Source: Rhizobium glycinendophyticum
GTDB lineage: Bacteria > Pseudomonadota > Alphaproteobacteria > Rhizobiales > Rhizobiaceae
DNA: 64,000 bases
Direction of reading: 5' to 3'
Assembly: GCF_006443685.1 (NCBI RefSeq)
Contig: NZ_VFYP01000001.1
Location: 496,001 to 560,000, forward strand
Numbering within the stretch: position 1 is the stretch's first letter; every line of letters begins with the position of its first letter. The position numbers and the translations under genes were made by a program. The notes beneath the pieces are model-generated. The model searched no databases, was not told where the DNA came from, and worked only from the letters and a program-made list of their open reading frames with translations. Of the stretch, positions 55,381 to 62,633 are shown one piece after another.

Positions 55381-57165
55381 ATGGCAACTACGGAAATGAA
55401 CGTTGGGGATCGTTCGCGCCCCATGACTGCGGAGGAACGAAAGGTCATCATGGCCTCGTCCGCCGGCACAGTCTTCGAATGGTACGACTTTTATCTCTAC
55501 GGCTCGCTCGCCGCGATCATCGGCGCGCAGTTCTTTACGGCGTTTCCGGAAGCCACCCGCAACGTCTTTGCGCTTCTGGCCTTCGCCGCCGGCTTCATCG
55601 TACGCCCCTTCGGCGCGCTGGTCTTTGGTGCGCTGGGCGATCTGATCGGCCGCAAATACACCTTCCTCATGACGATCTTGATCATGGGCGGTTCGACATT
55701 CCTCGTCGGCATGCTCCCGGGCTACAGCTCATGGGGAGCCGCGGCCCCGATCATCCTGATCATCCTGCGCATGCTGCAGGGCCTGGCGCTCGGTGGTGAA
55801 TATGGCGGTGCCGCAGTGTATGTGGCGGAACACGCGCCGGCCAACCAGCGCGGCTATTTCACGGCCTTCATCCAGACGACGGCAACCCTGGGCCTGCTGC
55901 TCTCGCTGGTCGTCATCCTGTCGGTCCAGAGCTATGTCAACAGCCACTGGGACCCGACGCCGGTTCTCGACGCAGCCGGCGCTGCGGTGATGAACCCGGA
56001 TGGAACGGCCAAGATGATCAAGGCCTTCGATCTCTGGGGCTGGCGCATTCCGTTCCTGGGTTCAGTCGTCCTGCTGCTGATCTCGCTCTATATCCGCCTG
56101 CAGATGAATGAATCGCCCGCCTTCAAGAAGATGAAGGAAGAGGGTGCTGCCTCGAAGGCGCCGCTGCGCGAAGCTTTCGGCACCTGGAAGAACGGCAAGA
56201 TCGCCCTGATCGCGCTGTTCGGCCTCGTCGCCGGCCAGGCCGTCGTCTGGTATTCGGGTCAGTTCTACGCCCTGTTCTTCCTCCAGAACGTCATCAAGGT
56301 CGACAGCTTCACTGCCAACGTTCTTGTAGCGTGGTCGCTGATTCTCGGCACCGGTGGTTTCTTGTTCTTCGGCTCGCTCTCCGACCGCATCGGCCGCAAG
56401 CCGATCATCCTGGCGGGTTGCCTGATTGCGGCGCTGACCTACAACTTCGTCTTCCCGCTGCTGACCAAGACCGCCAACCCGGCACTCTATGCCGCGCACC
56501 AGACCCCGGTCACGGTGACGGCTGCTCCCGGCGACTGCTCGTTCCAGTTCAACCCGACGGGCACGGCCAAGTTCACCTCGTCCTGCGACATCGCCAAGTC
56601 GACGCTCGCCAAGACCTCGGTGAACTACGAGACGATCGAAGATCCGGCAGCGACCGCCGCGCAGATCAAGATCGGCGACACGGTCATCGCATCCTATGAC
56701 GCTTCGGCGCTGACCGGCGACGACGTCAAGGCCGTCCCGGCGGCCTTCACCAAGTCGGTCAACGATGCCCTGACGGCTGCCGGCTATCCGCTGGTCGCCG
56801 ACAACAACCCGACCGTTGCCAAGGCGTCGAACTTCTTCGACATCTTCACTGGCCAGAAGATCGGCGTCATCCTGATCCTAACCTATCTCATCATCCTGGT
56901 GACGATGGTTTACGGTCCGATTGCCGCCATGCTGGTCGAACTCTACCCGACCCGCATCCGCTATTCCGGCCTGTCCCTGCCTTATCATATTGGCAACGGC
57001 TGGTTCGGCGGCTTGCTTCCGGCGACCGCATTCGCGATCTCGGCCCAGACCGGCAACGTCTATGGCGGTCTCTGGTACGCGATCATCATTGCCGGGGCGA
57101 CCGTCGTCATCGGTGCCCTGCTGGTCCCCGGCAACACGCATAAGAAGGATATCTTCAAGGACTGA
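55381..57165 (+). CDS. MFS transporter, metabolite:H+ symporter (MHS) type, with enlarged loop
   Basis: A 594-residue permease of the MHS group, whose members import small organic acids, proline or betaine with protons. Signature regions: GTVFEWYDFYLYGSLAAIIG in TM1, RPFGALVFGALGDLIGRKYT between TM2 and TM3, RMLQGLALGGEYGGAAVYVA in TM4, and SLSDRIGRKPIILAGCL. It is about 150 residues longer than usual because of a hydrophilic insertion (about residues 370-485) between late helices, containing two cysteines (GDCSFQF; SSCDIAK). Start at 55381 after GGAGGAAATA. Hairpins follow the stop. Confidence 0.88.
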   Translation: MATTEMNVGDRSRPMTAEERKVIMASSAGTVFEWYDFYLYGSLAAIIGAQFFTAFPEATRNVFALLAFAAGFIVRPFGALVFGALGDLIGRKYTFLMTILIMGGSTFLVGMLPGYSSWGAAAPIILIILRMLQGLALGGEYGGAAVYVAEHAPANQRGYFTAFIQTTATLGLLLSLVVILSVQSYVNSHWDPTPVLDAAGAAVMNPDGTAKMIKAFDLWGWRIPFLGSVVLLLISLYIRLQMNESPAFKKMKEEGAASKAPLREAFGTWKNGKIALIALFGLVAGQAVVWYSGQFYALFFLQNVIKVDSFTANVLVAWSLILGTGGFLFFGSLSDRIGRKPIILAGCLIAALTYNFVFPLLTKTANPALYAAHQTPVTVTAAPGDCSFQFNPTGTAKFTSSCDIAKSTLAKTSVNYETIEDPAATAAQIKIGDTVIASYDASALTGDDVKAVPAAFTKSVNDALTAAGYPLVADNNPTVAKASNFFDIFTGQKIGVILILTYLIILVTMVYGPIAAMLVELYPTRIRYSGLSLPYHIGNGWFGGLLPATAFAISAQTGNVYGGLWYAIIIAGATVVIGALLVPGNTHKKDIFKD

Positions 57166-57192
57166 TCACCTTGAAGAAAATGAGTGAGTGTG

Positions 57193-57218
57193 GACAGGTC
57201 GGCTTTGCCGGCCTGTTC
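57193..57218 (+). terminator. Terminator-like hairpin after the MFS gene
   Basis: GACAGGTCGGC (57193-57203) and GCCGGCCTGTTC (57207-57218) pair around a TTT loop with one G-T pair, 28 bp after the stop. The T tract is short. Confidence 0.55.
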
Positions 57219-57329
57219 TATGTCGGGGAGTGTGCTCTGCGATTTGTGGAAATGCTGCAGACGCCATGCTGGCTGCTGAACCTTCGCTGATACCCGCACG
57301 AACCGCCGGCGCATGTGGTCTCGGAAGAG

Positions 57330-57349
57330 AAAGGGATTCCGATCCCTTT
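57330..57349. terminator. Hairpin with A/T flanks
   Basis: AAAGGGAT (57330-57337) and ATCCCTTT (57342-57349) with loop TCCG, between the MFS gene and the convergent small membrane protein gene; probably a bidirectional terminator. Confidence 0.5.
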
Positions 57350-57440
57350 TCACGTCGTGGGCTTGGATCGAGGTAGTCTCGTTCCGACGACGAGGTGAGA
57401 GACTTGCCTCACCGAATGCGCCCTTGTGACGTCTTTCCTG

Positions 57441-57716
57441 TCAACGACGTATTTTGCGAGCGATGCTCCAACCCGCCAGCATCACGCCAAGGATCAATCC
57501 ATTGCTGACGATCCCGAGGCCGATGGCTTCGAAACGGTTGACGGTCGCTGCCGCAGCGGTTGTCAGCGGAATGAGGATGGCGATGAAGACCACGCCCATG
57601 GCGAGCGGCATCCAGAGGCCCATATTCGCCCTAGTCCGCAATGCGGTCAGCAACAGGAAGAAAATCAACCCGATCCGAAACGGATCCGTCAGTTGAGAAA
57701 GGACGGTGTCCCCCAT
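57441..57716 (-). CDS. Small conserved-type membrane protein
   Basis: A 91-residue protein with three hydrophobic segments (DPFRIGLIFFLLLTALRTRA; GVVFIAILIPLTTAAAAT; GLGIVSNGLILGVMLAGWSI) and a basic C-terminus. No family recognised. It is convergent with the MFS gene and appears monocistronic. Confidence 0.65.
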   Translation of the reverse strand: MGDTVLSQLTDPFRIGLIFFLLLTALRTRANMGLWMPLAMGVVFIAILIPLTTAAAATVNRFEAIGLGIVSNGLILGVMLAGWSIARKIRR

Positions 57717-57910
57717 GGCTGGCCCCTCAGCTATTGTATTCGTCGATCAAGACAGACCATTGCCTCCGTCCTGACGCGTGGCAGACTATGGGGTTGGCTG
57801 GGATGCGTCTAGACTGGAACGCGGAATAACCTGCCACCGCTCTCAAAGACGTAGACGCGACCGCTGCTGTCCTGAAAGCCCGGTTCCCCATGCGGTTCAG
57901 GGCCGGCCCA

Positions 57911-58222
57911 TCACTCGCACTGCCCGGCCGGTATGTCGAGCGTGTAGGATGTCTTGCCCGGTCCATTGGGTAGAACGGGAACGAGGTAGACCTTGAGGTC
58001 GCAGTCCTGTGTCCGGATCGTCCATTCTGCGGCACCGTCCTTACGCGTGCCGGTATTGCTGATTGCGCCGATCGGCTGCTGCCGCAGCATGTCCGCCAGT
58101 TTCGGGTCGCCGAGAATCGCGCCGATCCGCTCGATGCTGTCATAGTAGCCGGATAATGCGGCCTCGGACGGACCGCCAAAACCTGTTGCGAAGAGTGCGG
58201 CGATCAAGAACAGGCGTTTCAT
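57911..58222 (-). CDS. Small secreted protein of unknown function
   Basis: A 103-residue protein with a signal peptide (MKRLFLIAALFATGFGGPSEA) and a short mature domain with two cysteines (TQDCDLKVYLVPVLP; PAGQCE). The ATG at 58222 begins the signal peptide and follows GGGAGACGCC; the in-frame codon at 58312 is rejected. No recognised family. Confidence 0.7.
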   Translation of the reverse strand: MKRLFLIAALFATGFGGPSEAALSGYYDSIERIGAILGDPKLADMLRQQPIGAISNTGTRKDGAAEWTIRTQDCDLKVYLVPVLPNGPGKTSYTLDIPAGQCE

Positions 58223-58425
58223 GGGCGTCTCCCGAAATGCGGCCGCAAGGTTCCATGGGCAAGTCCCTTTGGCAAGCGGTCTCCTGTATGCGAAAGGCGA
58301 CCCGGCTCGCATTAACCCAGTCCGTAAAGATTGGATTCAGCATTTGCACGTAAAGCTTTGTTAGCCATTCCCGGAGTTCCTGGGCGTATGCTCCTGCGCC
58401 CGGCCAACCTGCGAGTCACTGTGTC

Positions 58426-59520
58426 ATGCGTTTCAAGGCTCTTCCGTCGCTCCTCGCCCTTTCGCTGGTTCTGTCCGGCTGCACGGCGCGGACCAGCCCC
58501 GTCGATGCCTTGCGGTTGAAACCCCAGCCGGCTGCGCAAGTCGCTCAGGCCCCGGCGCCCGTCCCGGCAGTCGCTGTCGACGAGCAGACCGGCGCAATCG
58601 CTCCGGCCCATCCCGAAGCATTGGCTTGGGCCGGTGACACGCCAAGCCAGGCGCATTTCGAGGCGCCGTCCGTGACGGCCGGGATGACGGTTCCGGACCA
58701 GCGCCCTGTGGCCATGCTCATGCCGCCGGTTCCGCCGGCCTCCTCCCTGCCGCCCACCATGGCGCCCGATGAAGAGCAGCCCCCGAGTGCAGGTGGCCGC
58801 CATCGGGTTTATAGCCAGCGTTTCCGCGACGCCAAGCCGATGAACTTCGGCAAGTTCAAGCCGAAACACCACGCCGTACACGGCGTCGACGTTTCCCGTT
58901 GGCAGGGCGATATCGATTGGGTAAAGCTGAGGAGCCAGGGAGCCAACTTCGCCTACATCAAGGCGACGGATGGGGGAGATCACACCGATCCCATGTTCCG
59001 CACCAATTGGCGCAAAGCAAAAGAAGCGGGCCTGAAGCGCGGTGCCTATCACTTCTTTTACTGGTGTCGCGTGGCGAGCGAACAGGCTGACTGGTTCATC
59101 CGTAACGTCCCGCACGATCCAGACGCACTCCCGCCGGTGATTGACGTCGAATACAACGGCGAGTCGAGCTGCCGCTTCCGCCTGTCGCCCGAAAAGGCGC
59201 GGGAGAAGATGCAGGTCTTCATGGACCGCTTGGAGCGCTATTACGGCAAGCGCCCCGTCATCTATACAGCTCCGGATTTCTACAAGGACAATCTGGATGG
59301 CTATTTCCTCGACTATCCCTTCTGGCTGCGCTCGGTCGCCGCCCATCCGTCCAAGACCTATCCGGGCCGCAAGTGGGTGTTTTGGCAGTATTCCGGTTCA
59401 GGTCTGTCCCAGGGGGTGAATGGCAAGATAGACCTCAACGTCTTCCGCGGATCGGTTGCGGACTGGCAGAATTGGGTGTCTGGCTCGAAGAGCTGGAACA
59501 GAGTGGCTGGGCTACGTTAA
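58426..59520 (+). CDS. GH25 family lysozyme, lipoprotein
   Basis: A 364-residue protein. The N-terminus MRFKALPSLLALSLVLSGC is a lipoprotein signal with lipobox LSGC, so it is anchored in the envelope. A Pro/Ala-rich linker of about 100 residues follows, then a GH25 muramidase domain (about 145-350): HGVDVSRWQGDIDW with the first catalytic aspartate, FAYIKATDGGDHTD, RGAYHFFYWCR, and PPVIDVEYNGESS with the second acidic residues, ending with WQYSGSGLSQGVNGKIDLNV. It should cleave glycan strands of peptidoglycan. It is a single gene. Confidence 0.9.
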   Translation: MRFKALPSLLALSLVLSGCTARTSPVDALRLKPQPAAQVAQAPAPVPAVAVDEQTGAIAPAHPEALAWAGDTPSQAHFEAPSVTAGMTVPDQRPVAMLMPPVPPASSLPPTMAPDEEQPPSAGGRHRVYSQRFRDAKPMNFGKFKPKHHAVHGVDVSRWQGDIDWVKLRSQGANFAYIKATDGGDHTDPMFRTNWRKAKEAGLKRGAYHFFYWCRVASEQADWFIRNVPHDPDALPPVIDVEYNGESSCRFRLSPEKAREKMQVFMDRLERYYGKRPVIYTAPDFYKDNLDGYFLDYPFWLRSVAAHPSKTYPGRKWVFWQYSGSGLSQGVNGKIDLNVFRGSVADWQNWVSGSKSWNRVAGLR

Positions 59521-59550
59521 GCCTCCTCTGGGGCGTGGCGTTTCAAGTCG

Positions 59551-59736
59551 CTAGAAGCCTACCCCCGGCTCACCCACCGGAGGTTCCGGATTTTCGTCCG
59601 GATTGGGGGTCGGCCACTCGTCGGGCAGCAGATCCGGAGCCGGCTCCTCGATCTCCGGCACCCAGGTCGGTGCAGGCATGGGCGGCTGTTCGGTCGGGGG
59701 CGTTTGGCCTGGCGTGGTGCCATCGATGATCGACAT
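59551..59736 (-). CDS. Small proline-rich protein
   Basis: A 61-residue, Pro/Glu-rich, presumably disordered protein (DGTTPGQTPPTEQPPMPAPT WVPEIEEPAPD). The ATG at 59736 follows GCAAGGAGAACAGTC, a clear ribosome site, so it is probably real. No function is apparent. Confidence 0.55.
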   Translation of the reverse strand: MSIIDGTTPGQTPPTEQPPMPAPTWVPEIEEPAPDLLPDEWPTPNPDENPEPPVGEPGVGF

Positions 59737-59850
59737 GACTGTTCTCCTTGCATGATCTCCCGCGATGCCTGCCATCGCGATGACTAGGACAATCCATGCC
59801 GGCGACTGAAGGTTCCTTTCCTCTCGTGACCATAGGCTTTGGTTTCATCA

Positions 59851-59875
59851 GGAACCTTTCCTGGAACCTGCCGTT
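59851..59875 (+). promoter_or_regulatory. Sigma-EcfG-type promoter of treZ
   Basis: GGAAC (59851-59855), 16-bp spacer, CGTT (59872-59875): an exact match to the alphaproteobacterial general stress promoter, 35 bp before the treZ start. Confidence 0.75.
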
Positions 59876-59909
59876 CGGTGCATTCAACACTGCACGGAAG
59901 GTGGATGCG

Positions 59910-61766
59910 ATGGACGCGATGGAGCAAAAGGCCTCTCGGCAGATGGGCAAGGGTTCGGACCTCGAATACCGAGTATTCCCGAAGTCCTGGGGGGCCGAAT
60001 ACACCGCCGCTGGTGAAGTCCGTTTTCGCCTGTGGGCGCCGTCGCTGGATAAGCTGACGCTGCGTCTGGACGGGGACGAGGTCGCCATGTCGCCCGCTGC
60101 CGACGGCTGGTTTGAACTGCTTGCAACCAATGTAGCGCCCGGGACACCCTATGCCTATGTTCTGCCCGATGGGCTTGCGGTACCGGATCCGGCAGGCCGG
60201 GCCCTGGAATCGGATGTTCACGGCTCCTCCCTGATCGTCGACCCCACCGCATATCGTTGGCGCAACACCGAATGGAAGGGGCGCCCCTGGAGCGAGGCAG
60301 TCATTTACGAACTGCATATCGGCACGTTTACCGAAGAAGGAACCTTCGCGGCTGCCGCGGAAAAGCTGGAGGAATTGGCGGCCACGGGCATTACCGTGGT
60401 CGAGATGATGCCCGTTGCGGCATTCGGCGGCACACGTGGCTGGGGCTATGATGGCGTCCTCTTCTACACCCCGCACCCGGCCTATGGCACGCCTGATGAC
60501 ATGAAGGCTTTCATCGACCGAGCCCATGAGTTGGGGCTGATGGTGATGCTTGACGTCGTTTACAATCACTTCGGCATCGACGGGAATTACCTCACGGTTT
60601 ACGCGCCGGAAGTCATGCATACCGAGGGGACGCCCTGGGGGCCGACGATTGATTTCGCTCGCAAGCCATGCCGCGACTTCGTTATCGAGAACGCTCTCTA
60701 CTGGCTTGAGGAGTTCAATCTCGACGGTCTGCGTCTCGATGCCGCCGATCAGATCAAGGACGAGACGTCTGAGGTCCACATTCTGGAAGAGCTTGCCCTA
60801 GTCGCGCGCGAGGCCTTGATGGGCCGACACGTTCATCTTGTCCTGGAAGATGGCCGCAGTATCACCCGCTTTCATGAACGAAATGAAGACAATGCCGTGC
60901 GCCTTTATGACGGCGTCTGGAACGATGGCTTTCACCATCTGGTTCACGCCTGGGCGACCGGCGAGCATGGAGGGCACTACAAACCCTTCGCAAACGATTT
61001 CTGGCGGCGGATCGGCAGGAGCCTTGCAACCGGTTTTGCCCTGCAGGGCGAGACCATAGAAGGGGAGGGAGACAAGATCTTTGGCGAGCCGAGCGGTCAC
61101 CTGCCACCGGTAACCTTCGTCAACTTCGTCCAGAACCACGATCAGGTCGGCAATCGCGCGCGCGGTGACCGGCTCTGGATACAGGTTGATGATGATTTGC
61201 GAAATCGTCTCATGGCCATGCTTCTGTTGTCCCCGCAGATCCCGCTGGTGTTCATGGGCGACGAATTTGCCAGCCACTCCCGCTTCTACTTCTTCAGCGA
61301 CTATCCGAAGGAACTGCAGCAGAACACGCCGGAGGATCGGCTGAAACAGGCGCGTGACTTCGGCTCTGGTGACGACGTAACCCTGGATGAAGTGGCGGAC
61401 CCCAACGATCCAGAGACCTTCAGGATTTCGAAGATGGACTGGGAAGAGGCGCAGTCGCCGCGGTCACGAAAGGCGCGCGATTTTTTTGCCGAGCTGTTGG
61501 GAAAACGCCGCGAACATCTGATGCCGCTGCTGATCGATATCGGCGGCGGTATTGGTCATGTGCTGCAGGCGGAGCAGGGCATCCTTGCGATCGACTGGCA
61601 GTTGGGAGAGGTTCGCTGGCAGTTCCGTGCCAACTTCACCGATGCCCCCGTCATGGTGCCTCCGGTCAGAGGGACAACAGTTCATGTGTCTTCCGCCGCC
61701 GCCGAAAGCGATATGCGCGACCTGGGCGAACTGGCGGCGCAAAGCCTGATTTTCGTCCAGAGCTGA
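59910..61766 (+). CDS. treZ: Malto-oligosyltrehalose trehalohydrolase
   Basis: A 618-residue GH13 enzyme that releases trehalose from maltooligosyl-trehalose. An N-terminal CBM48-like domain (VRFRLWAPSLDKLTLRLDGD) precedes the TIM barrel: DVVYNHFGIDGNYL, the nucleophile segment GLRLDAADQI, the acid/base glutamate in HLVLEDGRS and VQNHDQVGNRARGDR with the third acidic residue. The usual partner treY is not in the window. I take ATG 59910, which follows GGAAGGTGGATGCG and the stress promoter; the frame stays open upstream to 59796, before the promoter. Trehalose is a stress protectant, in line with general stress control. Confidence 0.88.
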   Translation: MDAMEQKASRQMGKGSDLEYRVFPKSWGAEYTAAGEVRFRLWAPSLDKLTLRLDGDEVAMSPAADGWFELLATNVAPGTPYAYVLPDGLAVPDPAGRALESDVHGSSLIVDPTAYRWRNTEWKGRPWSEAVIYELHIGTFTEEGTFAAAAEKLEELAATGITVVEMMPVAAFGGTRGWGYDGVLFYTPHPAYGTPDDMKAFIDRAHELGLMVMLDVVYNHFGIDGNYLTVYAPEVMHTEGTPWGPTIDFARKPCRDFVIENALYWLEEFNLDGLRLDAADQIKDETSEVHILEELALVAREALMGRHVHLVLEDGRSITRFHERNEDNAVRLYDGVWNDGFHHLVHAWATGEHGGHYKPFANDFWRRIGRSLATGFALQGETIEGEGDKIFGEPSGHLPPVTFVNFVQNHDQVGNRARGDRLWIQVDDDLRNRLMAMLLLSPQIPLVFMGDEFASHSRFYFFSDYPKELQQNTPEDRLKQARDFGSGDDVTLDEVADPNDPETFRISKMDWEEAQSPRSRKARDFFAELLGKRREHLMPLLIDIGGGIGHVLQAEQGILAIDWQLGEVRWQFRANFTDAPVMVPPVRGTTVHVSSAAAESDMRDLGELAAQSLIFVQS

Positions 61767-61792
61767 GATTCGATCTTTTTTGGGCCTGATGG

Positions 61793-61817
61793 GGAACCAA
61801 ACGTCCCAATCGTCGTT
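61793..61817 (+). promoter_or_regulatory. Sigma-EcfG-type promoter of the DUF2188-like gene
   Basis: GGAAC (61793-61797), 16-bp spacer, CGTT (61814-61817): a second exact match, 28 bp before the start at 61845. Confidence 0.75.
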
Positions 61818-61844
61818 TGGGATGAGATCAGGAGGAGTGCGGCC

Positions 61845-62114
61845 ATGAGTGAGACCTATTGCGACATCATCCCCCACGCTGACGGCTGGGTTTATGTTTT
61901 CGAGGGACGGCATTCCGCCGTCTATCCGAGCTATAGGCTGGCGGCGGAAGCCGCGCGGACCTGCTCAGAGCAGGTAGCCGGCAACCGGCGCAAGTTTGTT
62001 CTGCGCCAGCAAGATCTGCGCGGACGCATGCATGAGGTCCAAGGACGCTCGGACGTCTGGTCACCAGCCGGACGCGCGTCATCAATGCAGGTCAGTGGAG
62101 CCGGGCAGGCTTAG
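61845..62114 (+). CDS. DUF2188-like small protein
   Basis: An 89-residue protein whose first 55 residues (CDIIPHADGWVYVFEGRHSA VYPSYRLAAEAAR) resemble DUF2188, a small beta-alpha family common in stress-inducible genes; the tail is basic. The ATG follows AGGAGGAGTGCGGCC. It follows treZ by 78 bp but has its own stress promoter. Confidence 0.75.
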   Translation: MSETYCDIIPHADGWVYVFEGRHSAVYPSYRLAAEAARTCSEQVAGNRRKFVLRQQDLRGRMHEVQGRSDVWSPAGRASSMQVSGAGQA

Positions 62115-62223
62115 CCCTGCCGCTTCAGAAACTGCCAAGCGCGTGGGATCAGACAGTCAAAGTCATCCAGGGATATATCGGCGGCGGCGCGCGGCGTCGT
62201 CGCCTTTGCTTATATGCGCCTGG

Positions 62224-62499
62224 TCATGGCTCGCCCGGCGACTGCATCTGCACCGTCACCTTGTCCACGCCCGAAACGGCCAGCGCCACTTCGACCGCCC
62301 GGTCGATTTCTCTGCGCGAACCGATGCGGCCACCGAGAACGATCTCGCCTCCTTTGGCCACGACCGTCAATTCGGTGGCGTCGAGCCCGTGCGAGATTGC
62401 GATCGCTTCCGCCACTCGTTGCTCAAGCGCGGCGGCTGCGGGAAATTCTTCCGTGATGACCGGATCCGCCTCGTGGAACTGCTGTGGTTTGAAAACCAT
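62224..62499 (-). CDS. BON-domain protein
   Basis: A 91-residue protein consisting of a short N-terminus and one BON domain (LEQRVAEAIAISHGLDATEL, GGEIVLGGRIGSRREIDRAV, VSGVDKVTVQM), a phospholipid- or envelope-associated module often induced by osmotic stress. No signal peptide is visible. The ATG at 62499 follows AACAGGAGACAAG; a longer frame to 62679 overlaps the neighbouring kinase gene and is rejected. Confidence 0.85.
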   Translation of the reverse strand: MVFKPQQFHEADPVITEEFPAAAALEQRVAEAIAISHGLDATELTVVAKGGEIVLGGRIGSRREIDRAVEVALAVSGVDKVTVQMQSPGEP

Positions 62500-62529
62500 G
62501 TCTTGTCTCCTGTTGTTGCTGGAAGAGAA

Positions 62530-62554
62530 AACGCCGCAGCCAGCCTTTGGTTCG
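62530..62554 (-). promoter_or_regulatory. Probable sigma-EcfG-type promoter of the BON gene
   Basis: Reading the minus strand: CGAAC, 16-bp spacer, CGTT; one mismatch in the -35 (C for G). It lies 31 bp before the BON gene start. Confidence 0.5.
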
Positions 62555-62633
62555 CCTTCTGCAAGGCAGGCCCATATCTTCGCGCAAGGGTAGCCGGAAT
62601 ATCTGGAACCTACGGTGCAGCAGGGAGCAGGCC

